Under the pieces are notes generated by a model. That model was given only the letters and a program-made list of their open reading frames with translations. It ran no database searches and was not told where the DNA came from. A stretch of DNA of 64,000 nt from Clostridium sp. CMCC3677 (GTDB taxonomy: Bacteria > Bacillota > Clostridia > Clostridiales > Clostridiaceae), in the NCBI RefSeq assembly GCF_023845585.1, contig NZ_JAMQHS010000011.1, forward strand, positions 41,249-105,248, written 5' to 3'. The position numbers and the translations under genes are program-made. Below, in pieces: positions 38,829 through 48,675 of the stretch (position 1 is its first letter; every line of letters begins with the position of its first letter).

Positions 38829-39617
38829 TTACTTAGATAATAAGTCCTCAATAACTTCATATACATAATCAACTTCATTATTAGCATATTTTTTTACCTT
38901 ATCTTCTGAATCATTAAAAGTATAGCTATTATGAGTTATGTTAAACATTGAAACATCATTGAATGAATCTCCAATAACATAAAGATTATCTTTTGATAAA
39001 TCTTCTACTTCTAATATTCTCTTAAGCGCATTTCCTTTCGAACATCCTTTCGGTACTATATCAACAAAAAATTGATTTCTATATGCTTCTACATGCTCAC
39101 CATACTTTTTAATTATTTCATCTTTTATTTTTTCTGCTTTAATCTGATCTTTATCTACAGGTGATAAACTTATTATTTTATAATCATCTTTTGATGATGT
39201 TGCATCTTCAATGTATATCTTCTTTGTAAACAAATCCATCATATCACCAATTTCAGATTTATCAAGATTAGGATTATCTATAAAAATAGAATTCTTAAAA
39301 TTATCTAAATAAACTAAGGTTTCATCATTGTAATAATCATTTATTATCTTCTTTGATATTTCATTAGATACCCACTCATCAAATACCATTTCATGTGCTC
39401 TATTCATAATTAAGCTTCCATTGCAAAGTAATAAATAATCATATTCTATATCATACTTCTCCATTAAAGGTATTACCATGTCATAACTTCTACCTGTTGA
39501 TACAATTAATTTATGTCCTCGTTCTTTAAGCTTATTAATTAAAGTTAAATCCTTATCATTTCTTAAATTGTTTCCAACTACTAAAGTTCCATCTAAATCA
39601 CTTGCTAAAAGCTTCAT
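38829..39617 (-). CDS. Cof-type HAD-family hydrolase
   Basis: I start this at the ATG at 39617 with GTGGGG upstream, giving 262 residues. It has motif I LLASDLDGTLVVGNN, a STGR segment, SKGNALKRIL with the motif III Lys, and VIGDSFNDVSMF as motif IV. These are type IIB HAD phosphatases acting on small phosphorylated metabolites. It shares fold and layout with the protein at 19084-19896 but is clearly diverged. The substrate is unknown. Confidence 0.9.
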   Translation of the reverse strand: MKLLASDLDGTLVVGNNLRNDKDLTLINKLKERGHKLIVSTGRSYDMVIPLMEKYDIEYDYLLLCNGSLIMNRAHEMVFDEWVSNEISKKIINDYYNDETLVYLDNFKNSIFIDNPNLDKSEIGDMMDLFTKKIYIEDATSSKDDYKIISLSPVDKDQIKAEKIKDEIIKKYGEHVEAYRNQFFVDIVPKGCSKGNALKRILEVEDLSKDNLYVIGDSFNDVSMFNITHNSYTFNDSEDKVKKYANNEVDYVYEVIEDLLSK

Positions 39618-39882
39618 ATGTACCCCACTTTCAATTCTCAACTAAATTTTTTCTAGTTTTATATTTGAATTAATTTTATATTATATACTTTTTAAATGGT
39701 TTTAATAAACTAAGAATTTGATTTAGTATCTAGTATTTTTTAATTCTTAATTAAGTATTTAATTTAAAATATAAAAATAGATTCTACAAAATATATTTTA
39801 TACTAAATAACATAATTAAAACAATTAAATTACCTAATATCATTATATCTATAGAGTCTAAAATACTTCATATTTAAATATG

Positions 39883-39987
39883 TGTTCATATATGCAATAT
39901 GTAAAGTGGCATTGTAATTGGACTATACTCATTTTAGTATTCCTAATTTCAATTACTCAGTCCACTTTATTTATGCATATATGAACA
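39883..39987 (-). repeat. Palindromic repeat R1, copy D (105 bp core)
   Basis: The ends are TGTTCATATATGCA on both strands. Read on the minus strand it follows copy B through ATACTAAAATGAGTATAGTCC and then continues at CAATTACAATGCCACTTTAC. The centre appears deleted between two AGTCC copies. It lies beyond the stop of hydA. Confidence 0.82.
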
Positions 39988-40021
39988 CTCTACTAAACCA
40001 TGCCATGTTTAAATAAACATC

Positions 40022-41752
40022 TTATTTTTTATTATATTTTATATGTAATAATTCATGAGCTAGTCCTTTTCCTGGTTTGCCCATATAAGTTTCATACATC
40101 TTTAATAATGATGCATTTTCATGAGACTTTCTCTTAGCTAATCCCTTATCTTGGTTGTACAAAACAGATGCTCTTACAGTTCTAACATCTACTTTATTTC
40201 TGTCTTTTGAATTTACATGAGGTTGTCCACCACCATTTACACATCCACCTGGGCAGGACATTACTTCAATGAAATGATATTGCTTTTCGTCCATTCTTCC
40301 ACTCTTAACAAAATCAAATACATTTGCAGCGCCATTAATAACAGCTATATTATATTCTTGTCCTCCTAATGTAACTGTAGCTTCTTTTATTCCATCTAAG
40401 CCTCTTACTTGTTCATACTCTATTTCTTCTAGTGATTTATTTTCTATAAAGTCTTTTGCGCTTCTTAAAGCTGCTTCCATAACACCACCAGTAGCTCCAA
40501 ATATAGCTCCTGCACCAGTATATTCTCCCATTGAAGGGTCGGCTTCACTATCTTCTAAGCTAGCAAAATTTATTTTTGCATTTTTAATCATTTTTGCTAA
40601 TTCTCTAGTTGTAATTACAGCATCTATATTTCTTAAACCGTTATTTTCCATTTCTTCTCTATCAGCTTCAAATTTCTTTGATGTACAAGGCATTATTGTC
40701 ACTGTAAATACATCTTTAGGATCTAATCCTTCTATTTCAGGATAATAAGTTTTACTTGCAGCACCAAAAATTTGTTGAGGTGACTTTGCACTAGATAAGT
40801 TATCTATAAACTCTGGGAAGTAATTTTCAACTTCTCTTACCCATGATGGACAACAAGATGTAAACATAGGGAATGGACCACCTTCATTTACTCTACTAAT
40901 AAGTTCTGTTGCTTCTTCCATTATTGTCATATCAGCACCAAAGTTAATATCAAATATCTTATTGAATCCTAACATTCTTAAAGCTGTATATATTTTTCCT
41001 GTTACATCAACACCATATCCCATTTTAAATGCTTCACCCATAGCAGCTCTAACTGATGGAGCCATTGCAACTATTACGTGTTTACTTGGATCTTCTAAAG
41101 CATTTTGCACTCTTTCAGTATGAGATTTTTCTGATAACGCATCTACTGGACATGCAGCTATACATTGACCACATAATAAGCAATTTGTATCATCAAAGCA
41201 TTTTCCATCAATAGTTGATACTTTCTTATCACAATTATCATCAACAATTTTTATAGAATTAGTAGCTGTTTTTTCGCTACAAGCAGCTTCACATCTTCCA
41301 CAAAGCACACATTTACTTCTATCTATAACAATTGACTTACTTCTATCATCTACATATTCTGATTTATCTTTAACTATGAATGGCTTATTTGCTCTAGCTT
41401 TAGTCTTTATTACTAATTTTAAAAATTCACAGTCTTCTCTTCTTTTACAAGGACCACATTTAAATTCATGTTTATCTAACATTTCTGCCATTCTTAATTT
41501 AACAGCTTCTTGTACCTTTTCTGAATCAGTTCTTATAACCATTTTATCTTTGACTAATGTTTCACAAGATAATGCTAGTTCTTCTTGTCCTTCTATTTCA
41601 ACAGCACACACTCCACATTTTCCTGTATTACTGCAATCATTTAAATAGCATAAGGTTGGTATCTCTATATTATTCTCTAATGCAACTTCTAAAATAGTTT
41701 TACCCTCTTCTTTTACAGAAACCTCTTTTTCATTTATTAATATATATGCCAC
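40022..41752 (-). CDS. hydA: [FeFe]-hydrogenase, CpI-like monomeric form
   Basis: This 576-residue enzyme starts at a GTG behind GGGGAGG. An N-terminal [2Fe-2S] domain carries CYLNDCSNTGKCGVC. A His-Cys3 [4Fe-4S] motif HEFKCGPCKRREDC follows, then two ferredoxin clusters CVLCGRCEAAC and CLLCGQCIAACP. The H-cluster motifs are TSCCPSW, MPCTSKKFEA and MSCPGGCVNGGG. This is the full accessory-cluster set of Clostridium pasteurianum hydrogenase I, and length matches. It evolves H2 using reduced ferredoxin. The maturases HydE, F and G are not in the window. An R1 repeat lies downstream. Confidence 0.96.
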   Translation of the reverse strand: MAYILINEKEVSVKEEGKTILEVALENNIEIPTLCYLNDCSNTGKCGVCAVEIEGQEELALSCETLVKDKMVIRTDSEKVQEAVKLRMAEMLDKHEFKCGPCKRREDCEFLKLVIKTKARANKPFIVKDKSEYVDDRSKSIVIDRSKCVLCGRCEAACSEKTATNSIKIVDDNCDKKVSTIDGKCFDDTNCLLCGQCIAACPVDALSEKSHTERVQNALEDPSKHVIVAMAPSVRAAMGEAFKMGYGVDVTGKIYTALRMLGFNKIFDINFGADMTIMEEATELISRVNEGGPFPMFTSCCPSWVREVENYFPEFIDNLSSAKSPQQIFGAASKTYYPEIEGLDPKDVFTVTIMPCTSKKFEADREEMENNGLRNIDAVITTRELAKMIKNAKINFASLEDSEADPSMGEYTGAGAIFGATGGVMEAALRSAKDFIENKSLEEIEYEQVRGLDGIKEATVTLGGQEYNIAVINGAANVFDFVKSGRMDEKQYHFIEVMSCPGGCVNGGGQPHVNSKDRNKVDVRTVRASVLYNQDKGLAKRKSHENASLLKMYETYMGKPGKGLAHELLHIKYNKK

Positions 41753-42063
41753 TAAATGAACCTCCCCGTCTTTAGTATACTTTTTTTATTTAACTATATT
41801 TTCAATGTGTGTTAATATTTAAAAATACATTTTTTATCAACGTTACAATTTTAGCATACTTATTTATTAAAAATAAGTATTAATTAATAGTTTTTATTGG
41901 ATAAATAATCTATTAATTATACTATTTTATATATTATGAAATATATGTATCAACATAATTTAAATATTTATATTTAAAACAAAAAAAACTATCCTAAAAG
42001 AACTTTTAGGATAGACTACTATGATTATATAACATTTATACATATTTCAATTTTTAAAATTTT
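41753..42063. other. Intergenic region between hydA and the TetR gene
   Basis: This holds the hydA promoter region and the TetR terminator. ATGTATCAACATAATTTAAA near 41945 looks like a single R1 end. I see no coding sequence. Confidence 0.5.
41979..42014 (-). terminator. Terminator of the TetR-family gene
   Basis: CTATCCTAAAAG and CTTTTAGGATAG pair perfectly around two bases, followed on the minus strand by eight T's. Confidence 0.9.
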
Positions 42064-42639
42064 CTATACTTCTTTATTTATTAAACCATTAAAAATAAAT
42101 TCTAATGTCTTATTAATAATATCTTCTAAACTAACTTTTTCTATGTTTATTAACTCATATATTGCTGTTGAACATAATGTTCCAAAAAATTCATAGGCCA
42201 TTACTTCACTATCGCCTTTTCTAATACACCCTTCTTTCATCCCCATTTGTATATACATTTCTATTTCTTTTATATGACTTTTTACCTTTTCTCTTAAAAT
42301 AAATTGTCTTTCTTCATCTCCCCATAATTGACTCATTACAACTCTAAAAAAGCTATTATGTTCATAAAGAAATGTTAATTGTATTTTGCAGATTTGTTTT
42401 AATTTTTCAATTGCATCATCATTTAATTCATTTACTGCTGCAATTTCATCATTAAGTAACTTAAGTCCATTATCAACTATAAAGTTGAATATTTCTTCTT
42501 TGCTATTAAAATTATAATATAGTGTTCCTTTAGCAAGCCCCGCAGTGGTTGCTATTTCATCCATTGTTGCTCCCCTATACCCTGATTTTGAAAAAACTTC
42601 TATTGAAGAATTAAAAATCAATTTTTTTGTTTTATTCAC
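42064..42639 (-). CDS. TetR-family transcriptional regulator
   Basis: This 191-residue repressor starts at a GTG behind GAGGG. The N-terminal helix-turn-helix is intact: KLIFNSSIEVFSKSGYRGATMDEIATTAGLAKGTLYYNFNSKEEIF. The C-terminal ligand domain is helical and not assignable. It diverges from psd across 161 bases, so it may regulate psd or itself. Ligand and targets are unknown. Confidence 0.9.
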   Translation of the reverse strand: MNKTKKLIFNSSIEVFSKSGYRGATMDEIATTAGLAKGTLYYNFNSKEEIFNFIVDNGLKLLNDEIAAVNELNDDAIEKLKQICKIQLTFLYEHNSFFRVVMSQLWGDEERQFILREKVKSHIKEIEMYIQMGMKEGCIRKGDSEVMAYEFFGTLCSTAIYELINIEKVSLEDIINKTLEFIFNGLINKEV

Positions 42640-42800
42640 ACCAATCCCTCATTTTCATAAACTGATAATAATTACATTATACCACTAAAATTTTACTATT
42701 TATTACTTTTTACTTTCATTTTTTTGATATTTAAAATATATATGTTAGAATCAGTATATAATATATAAATATATTTTTAAATTAATGAAAAGAGGAATTT

Positions 42801-43694
42801 ATGATTAAAGTATATAACAGAATTACTAACGAATATGAAGAGGAAAACGTGGCAGGTAAAAAGTTCATTAAGTGGACTTATGAAACACCCGTTGGAAAAG
42901 GTATGACAGAATTGATTGCTAAGAGAAAGATTTTTTCAAAATTTTATGGTAAATTTTGTGATACAAAATTCAGTGCAAGAAAAATACCTGACTTTGTTAA
43001 AGACTTTAATATTGATATGAATATTGCAGAAAAAAATATTTCTGAATTTAATTCATTTAATGACTTCTTTGTTAGAAATTTGACTTCTACTTCAAGACCT
43101 ATAGATTACAATGAAGATATTTTTATTTCTCCAGGAGATGGGCGAATTACTGTTTACGATAATATAGACTTAGATAATATTGTTCAAGTAAAAGGCTTAA
43201 CTTATAGTTTAAGAGAATTAATAAAAAATGATGAAATATCAGAAAAATATAAAGATGGTATTTGTGTAATATTAAGATTATGTCCTACAGACTATCATAG
43301 GTTTCACTTTGTAGACTCTGGTATACCTTGCGAAACTCATAAAATTAAGGGCCATTACTATTCTGTAAATCCTATAGCTCTTAATTCAATTCCAAAATTA
43401 TTTTGTGAAAATAAAAGAGAATGGTGCATATTTAAATCAGAAAATTTTGGAGATATTTTAACTGTAGAAGTAGGTGCTACTTGTGTTGGATCAATAATTC
43501 AAACATATGAGCCTAACCAAAAAGTAACAAAAGGCGATGAAAAAGGGTATTTTAAATTTGGTGGATCAACAACTATACTGTTCTTAGAAAAAAATAAAGT
43601 AAAAATAGATCCTGATATTTTAGAGCAATCAAAACAAGGATATGAATGTAAAATCTTATTTGGCGAAAAGATTGGAACTAAAATCTCTAAATAA
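42801..43694 (+). CDS. psd: Phosphatidylserine decarboxylase
   Basis: This 297-residue enzyme converts phosphatidylserine to phosphatidylethanolamine. The family layout is present: [25 protein letters not shown] with the catalytic-site Asp, [11 protein letters not shown] with conserved His, and the FGGST motif near residue 255. Self-cleavage before the Ser there would create the pyruvoyl cofactor and a small alpha subunit. AGAGGAA precedes the ATG. It stands alone, without pssA, and faces the Card1-like gene across a repeat-bearing gap. Confidence 0.92.
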   Translation: MIKVYNRITNEYEEENVAGKKFIKWTYETPVGKGMTELIAKRKIFSKFYGKFCDTKFSARKIPDFVKDFNIDMNIAEKNISEFNSFNDFFVRNLTSTSRPIDYNEDIFISPGDGRITVYDNIDLDNIVQVKGLTYSLRELIKNDEISEKYKDGICVILRLCPTDYHRFHFVDSGIPCETHKIKGHYYSVNPIALNSIPKLFCENKREWCIFKSENFGDILTVEVGATCVGSIIQTYEPNQKVTKGDEKGYFKFGGSTTILFLEKNKVKIDPDILEQSKQGYECKILFGEKIGTKISK

Positions 43695-43702
43695 GCAAGT
43701 TC

Positions 43703-43764
43703 TGTTTTAGCATGTTTATATATGCAATAATCAAAGTGGCATATATAAACACATTGCTAAAACA
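43703..43764. repeat. Palindromic repeat R1, minimal copy E
   Basis: TGTTTTAGCA (43703-43712) and TGCTAAAACA (43755-43764) form a perfect outer dyad. Inside are GTTTATATATGC, AAAGTGGC and GCATATATAAAC. Almost all internal sequence of the longer copies is gone. It lies between convergent psd and the CARF nuclease gene. Confidence 0.7.
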
Positions 43765-43769
43765 TAGCA

Positions 43770-44909
43770 TTATTTATTAATGACTTTTTTTAATTCATTC
43801 TTAAATTTTTCTATATCTTTATCTAATATAATTAAACTAATCCCCATCATTTCTGCTCTTTCTTTAATACATCTTTTATAAGGTTCTTGAGTTGCAACCA
43901 ATATTTTTTTCGCATTATTTCCACCTAATCTTTTACTATATACATCTAATTCATTTAGTGCATCTTCATCATATTTTGCACTATCTTTACATGATATACA
44001 TATTAAAACATCATCCTTAACTGCTAATACATCAAATTCATTTTTAACTTTGATTTCATTATTGTTCCATAGAAATATAACGCCACTTTTAACATCATCA
44101 ATTTCTTCAATTTCTCTAACAACTATATTAGTTAATACTTCTAGCCAAGTACCACTTTTAAATATAAATCCTTTCATATAATCTTGTTGAAAATGTACTA
44201 CTATATCATTCTTGCTCTTTTTATATTTTATAGCATTAATTTTCTCTAGATAATTTAAGCAAGAATTTAATATTCCTTTTTCCTCTTGCCCATATAAGTC
44301 AGACAAATTAATAATAACTTTGTTACTTTGAGAATAATCATGAATAAATAAATGATTATCATAAAGACATTGCTTATACTTATACCATAATTCTAAGTTT
44401 TCATAAATTTTTTCTGTTATATTAATCACATCAGAATATTTACTTATTTTGCTAGAATCTAACAAAATATCAGAACCAGTTATCTTAAGTATGTCATCTA
44501 TATATATATCCTTAAACTCTTCTGACTTATTTTTAATATCATTTCCTAATTCATATATTCTCTTATTTAAAATATCTATATAAACAATATTAAATTTCTT
44601 TATTAAAGCTTGATTTAATAAAATTAATGAGTTTATTCTTTTTCCCCCAGTTACATTTATAATAGTTTTTTCTATATCTAAGCTATTTAATAAATTGTTT
44701 ATTTCTTTTATATTACCTTCACTTATAATGTAGCTTTCTATATCAATACTCGGAAAAATTTCTTTATGATACTTTTTTAGCTTCTCATATAATTCACTAT
44801 TTTCTTCATACTTTAAGTAAATTACTTTACAAGGTCTAAATTTATCAGTAGCTAACAAATTCCCCTCATTATGCTCATCTAATAAATTAATTAAAATATC
44901 TTCTTTCAT
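43770..44909 (-). CDS. Card1/Can2-like CARF-domain nuclease (DUF1887 family)
   Basis: This 379-residue protein has the Card1/Can2 layout. An N-terminal CARF domain (about 1-150) has the ligand loop NVTGGK at 85-90. A winged-helix-like middle lies at about 195-245. A C-terminal restriction-type nuclease domain (about 250-379) has GTWLE at 253-257, NEFD at 290-293 and SCK at 306-308. Relatives are switched on by cyclic oligoadenylate from type III CRISPR systems and cut DNA or RNA. The usual motif is Glu-Cys-Lys; here Ser replaces Glu. No CRISPR array or other cas gene is in the window. The ATG has GGTGG upstream. Confidence 0.82.
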   Translation of the reverse strand: MKEDILINLLDEHNEGNLLATDKFRPCKVIYLKYEENSELYEKLKKYHKEIFPSIDIESYIISEGNIKEINNLLNSLDIEKTIINVTGGKRINSLILLNQALIKKFNIVYIDILNKRIYELGNDIKNKSEEFKDIYIDDILKITGSDILLDSSKISKYSDVINITEKIYENLELWYKYKQCLYDNHLFIHDYSQSNKVIINLSDLYGQEEKGILNSCLNYLEKINAIKYKKSKNDIVVHFQQDYMKGFIFKSGTWLEVLTNIVVREIEEIDDVKSGVIFLWNNNEIKVKNEFDVLAVKDDVLICISCKDSAKYDEDALNELDVYSKRLGGNNAKKILVATQEPYKRCIKERAEMMGISLIILDKDIEKFKNELKKVINK

Positions 44910-45009
44910 TAATAATTGCCACCTTTACTTCATCACTATTGTTTATTAAATATCTAATATACTTATATAATTTATTATTAGCATTTATTAGCATGTTTAT
45001 TTATACAAC

Positions 45010-45044
45010 AAAAAAGACTTAACTAAAAACATAGCTAAGTCTTT
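45010..45044 (-). terminator. Terminator after tRNA-Arg
   Basis: AAAGACTTAGC and GTTAAGTCTTT pair immediately after the encoded CCA end, with T's following. Confidence 0.85.
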
Positions 45045-45119
45045 TGGCAGAGCGTGAAGGAATCGAACCCTCAATGTACCGTCCGTAGCGGTAAGTTATA
45101 TCCGTTTAACTAACGCTCC
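45045..45119 (-). tRNA. tRNA-Arg(ACG)
   Basis: This is a 75-nt cloverleaf. The acceptor GGAGCGT pairs with ACGCTCT, the anticodon stem is TACCG/CGGTA, and the loop CTACGGA gives anticodon ACG. The T-loop is TTCGATT. CCA is encoded. The first pair of the acceptor is G-U. It reads CGN arginine codons after A-to-I editing. Confidence 0.93.
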
Positions 45120-45249
45120 ATATTAATTTAAAACTAACTTTCTTCAAGAAATATATTATCACAAGCCACCATAATAAGCAAGTTTATAAAATAAATACTT
45201 AAGATTATTTTTCCATAATATTAAGTATTTATTTCAATAAATTTCTTTT

Positions 45250-46146
45250 TTATAAATAAATATCTGAAAATTCTATTTCTAATATTTCAATATTGGTTTT
45301 TGCATGAATTATATGATTATCTTCATTATTCTCGCTTAATTTTATTATTGGGAGTCTTATTATAAATTCACTGCCTCTATCTTCCTGACTCTTTAGTGAT
45401 ATATTACCATTATGTGCTTTAGTTAAGCTTTCTACTAATGACAATCCAATTCCACTACCTGACTGTTCTATTTTTTTATGATTAGATGACTGAGCAAATC
45501 TATTAAAGATTTTATCCTGTTCTTTTATTGGAATTCCCATACCCTCATCTTTTACTGATATATTTAATTCATTATTTCTCTTCCATAAGTTAATGTATAT
45601 ATTTCCATTATTATAAGAGAACTTTATGGCATTAGATAAAAGATTCATAATTATCCTATCTATTGCCTCTGGATCTATTGCCATAATACATTTTTCAACA
45701 TTAGTATCAAATATTAATGATATATTTTTTTGTTTTGCGTATTTATCTATTGAAGAAACCGTATTTTCTATTAATTTAACAATATCTAAATTTCTTCTTT
45801 CAATTTTATAATATTTTTTTTCTAATCGTGTTGTATCTATAAGATTATCTATAAGTTTTAGCATCCTATAACTATTTCTCTTTATGCTAGTCATATATTT
45901 ATTCATGTTATCATTGCCAGTTATGTAACCTGATTCGTAAAATTGAAGTATGCTTAAAATCACATTTAATGGCGATCTTAAATCATGAGAAACACTTAAA
46001 AGGAGATTTTCTTGTAAATTCTTATAATTATTTACATCCATGTATTTATCTATTAGTTCTTCTTTTGTTAATTTAGAAAGTTCTAATCTATTTAATTCTT
46101 TATCCTCTTCTATAAAATCATTTATAATTTTTTTCGCTACACTCAT
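45250..46146 (-). CDS. Soluble orphan sensor histidine kinase
   Basis: This 298-residue kinase has no membrane helix and no recognisable sensor domain. A short N-terminal helix (about 1-45) leads into the dimerisation domain with phosphoryl His in SHDLRSPLNVIL. The ATPase domain has N-box NLLSNAIKFS, G1 DEGMGIP, F-box IFNRFAQSS and G2 GSGIGLSLV. No response regulator is adjacent. It may take input from a partner protein, as sporulation-type orphan kinases do, but this is inference. AAGGAG precedes the ATG. Confidence 0.9.
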   Translation of the reverse strand: MSVAKKIINDFIEEDKELNRLELSKLTKEELIDKYMDVNNYKNLQENLLLSVSHDLRSPLNVILSILQFYESGYITGNDNMNKYMTSIKRNSYRMLKLIDNLIDTTRLEKKYYKIERRNLDIVKLIENTVSSIDKYAKQKNISLIFDTNVEKCIMAIDPEAIDRIIMNLLSNAIKFSYNNGNIYINLWKRNNELNISVKDEGMGIPIKEQDKIFNRFAQSSNHKKIEQSGSGIGLSLVESLTKAHNGNISLKSQEDRGSEFIIRLPIIKLSENNEDNHIIHAKTNIEILEIEFSDIYL

Positions 46147-46483
46147 TTACAGCTTCTCCTTATAATTAATATCATTTTCCATTTTTTTGAATTTTATACT
46201 TTTATATTATCACATACTATAAATACTAACAACCATTTTTTAACATTTTTTCTTCTACCTTAATACTCCAAATATCCTAAAATTATAAAAAATTATTCAT
46301 ATTTACACATATTATTTTATAATTTTATGTAATTTATTTGTAAAATATTCGATAATTTTATTATTTCGAGTAAAATTTTATATAACTATTGACCGCACTA
46401 ATAATTTAATGATATATTTGTACTTGTAATACATACATATGTATTTCATATATGAACATTAATTATAAAAGGGGGATTTATAA
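46147..46483. other. AT-rich divergent intergenic region
   Basis: There are 337 bases with no ORF. TTGACC (46389-46394) and TATATT (46413-46418), 18 bases apart, are a plausible promoter for the symporter. CATATATGAACATTAAT near 46450 resembles a solo R1 end. Confidence 0.4.
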
Positions 46484-47653
46484 TTGAAGAATTTATCACT
46501 AATTAAAAGAATATTTACATTTTTAATCTTAGGAATAATACTCGGTTTAACATGTAGAAGTTTAAATATAATCTTCCCAATAAGAATATTAGCCACTTTT
46601 AGTTCTTTATTTGGAAACTTTTTATCATTTGTTATTCCGTTAATAATAATAGCCTTTATAGTTCCTGGAATAGCTTCACTTGGGAAAAATTCAGGAAAAG
46701 TACTTATAGGAACTACTATACTAGCTTACATATCAACTATTATTTCTGGTGTTATTGCTTATTTTGTAGGAATATCGTTTCTTCCTAAAATAATAAAAGC
46801 AGCTACATTAGTCTCAACTGAAACAATTAAGGTAGAACCATATTTTACTATTGATATACCACCTATGCTTAATATAATGTCAGCTTTAGTATTTGCATTT
46901 GTTTTTGGTATAGGACTTTCAAAAATAAATAATAGCTCATTATTAAGAGGATTTCATGAATTTAGTTCAATAGTTTCAATGATTATTTCTAAAATTCTTA
47001 TTCCACTTGTTCCGCTTTATATTGCAGCTATATTTTCTAAGTTAAGTTTAAGTGGTGAAATATTTACTACTATAAAATCTTTCGCTACTATTTATTTAAT
47101 ATTGTTTATATTGCAATTTGTATATTTATTATGTCAATATTCTATAGCTGGTGTACTTAAAAAGGAGAATCCTTTTAAATTATTAAAAAATATGATTCCT
47201 GCATATCTTACAGCTGTAGGAACTCAGTCATCTGCTGCTACTATACCAGTTACATTAAGCTGTACTAGAGAAAATAATGTATCTGAAGAGGTCGCTGATT
47301 TAGTTGTTCCTCTATGCGCTACAATACATTTGGCAGGAGATACTATAACTTTAGTATTAACTTCAATTGGTGTAATGCTAATGAGAGGACAAACACCTAC
47401 TTTAGTTACTATGATTCCATTTATATTAATGCTTGGAGTAACAATGGTAGCTGCACCGGGAGTTCCTGGTGGTGGAGTTATGGCCGCTCTTGGATTATTA
47501 GAATCTATGCTTGGATTTGGAAACATAGAAAAGCCTATAATGATTGCATTACATGCAGCTCAAGATAGCTTTGGTACTGCAACTAATATTACTGGTGATG
47601 GCGCCTTATCTTTAATAGTAGATTACTTTGTAAGCAAGAATAAAACTAAATAA
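46484..47653 (+). CDS. Dicarboxylate/amino acid:cation symporter (DAACS family)
   Basis: This 389-residue transporter starts at a TTG behind AGGGGGA. It has about eight transmembrane helices plus two re-entrant hairpins of the glutamate transporter fold. The first hairpin carries TQSSAATIPVTL (serine-rich), followed by VVPLCATIHLAGDT and the helix 8 region ALHAAQDSFGTATNITGDGA with the substrate-binding Asp. Probable substrates are acidic or small neutral amino acids or dicarboxylates with Na+ or H+. It is transcribed alone. Confidence 0.92.
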   Translation: MKNLSLIKRIFTFLILGIILGLTCRSLNIIFPIRILATFSSLFGNFLSFVIPLIIIAFIVPGIASLGKNSGKVLIGTTILAYISTIISGVIAYFVGISFLPKIIKAATLVSTETIKVEPYFTIDIPPMLNIMSALVFAFVFGIGLSKINNSSLLRGFHEFSSIVSMIISKILIPLVPLYIAAIFSKLSLSGEIFTTIKSFATIYLILFILQFVYLLCQYSIAGVLKKENPFKLLKNMIPAYLTAVGTQSSAATIPVTLSCTRENNVSEEVADLVVPLCATIHLAGDTITLVLTSIGVMLMRGQTPTLVTMIPFILMLGVTMVAAPGVPGGGVMAALGLLESMLGFGNIEKPIMIALHAAQDSFGTATNITGDGALSLIVDYFVSKNKTK

Positions 47654-47661
47654 ATATAAAT

Positions 47662-47712
47662 AAAAAGGATATATCATTAAGTGGTTAAAACTTAATGATA
47701 TATCCTTTATTA
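47662..47712. terminator. Bidirectional terminator between convergent genes
   Basis: AAAGGATATATCATTAAGT pairs perfectly with its complement around a short loop, with A and T runs outside. The stem is about 19 bp. Confidence 0.92.
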
Positions 47713-48519
47713 CATTCCGTCTTTATTTAATTTAGTTTTTATCATTTCATCTTTTATATACTTAAGTATAAATATTACATATACTAATGTGCCAACTATA
47801 AACATCGTATCTAAATTTATATTTGGAAAAATAGTTTGTAATATAATTTGAAATATAAATGGTAATGTACATGCATATAAACTTAATGAATATAATATGC
47901 TATATTTCATAAATACTCTCATAATTATCAATGCAAATGATGCAAAAGCGGTTGCAAATAAACAATTTATTAATATGTTGATAAATGTAAATAATATCGT
48001 ATACAAAATTACAATAGCTACTACTATTTTTAGTACATATGATAATTCTTCAAATAAAATCTTATTATCTAATTTATTGTCACCTATTAAATCTTTATAA
48101 TCTGCTTGCTGTTTATAAGCTCCTATTTCTAAATATATCCCATCTTTTAAAAATAATATGTTGTTATCATTCTGAATTGTTGTATCTCTTAAACCATCAA
48201 TTTCGCTCAAGCTTTTATTTTCATCAATATATATTAAACTAGACGTTCCCTCTACCTTTAATGGTGAATTTTTCGTATGTAATATACCTTCTTCTATATT
48301 AAATTTATATTCATCATTTTGCAGTATTGTACTTAAATTATTTAATTCCTTGTCTATTCTATATCCAATAGTTATTCCTCTTATTCCGCCTAAAAGAGTG
48401 CTCATTAATAATACATATAATATAGCCTTCCATATTCCGTATTTAGGATATGTTACTAATGCTTTTAAATTATAAATACAATTAATAAATTTCTTAAAAA
48501 AATTATCTGTTTTATTCAT
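47710..48519 (-). CDS. DUF1189-like membrane protein
   Basis: This is 269 residues from the ATG at 48519, which has GGAGG five bases upstream; earlier in-frame codons overlap that site. A helix at about 33-55 is followed by an extracellular region of about 100 residues. A cluster of three to four helices then covers about 165-260. The sequence (FINCIYNLKALVTYPKYGIWKAILYVLL) resembles DUF1189 proteins of Firmicutes. Function is unknown. Confidence 0.72.
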   Translation of the reverse strand: MNKTDNFFKKFINCIYNLKALVTYPKYGIWKAILYVLLMSTLLGGIRGITIGYRIDKELNNLSTILQNDEYKFNIEEGILHTKNSPLKVEGTSSLIYIDENKSLSEIDGLRDTTIQNDNNILFLKDGIYLEIGAYKQQADYKDLIGDNKLDNKILFEELSYVLKIVVAIVILYTILFTFINILINCLFATAFASFALIIMRVFMKYSILYSLSLYACTLPFIFQIILQTIFPNINLDTMFIVGTLVYVIFILKYIKDEMIKTKLNKDGM

Positions 48520-48675
48520 CATTTCCTCCAATATCCTTTTTTAAATAAGAACGTCATTAATAAATATATTAACATATACTTCCTATTTTATAAAATATAA
48601 ATGTTTATTATTAGTAATTTATGTTCATAATAAAAAAAGTATATTTTATTTTTAGATAAAAATAGGAGGTATGTT

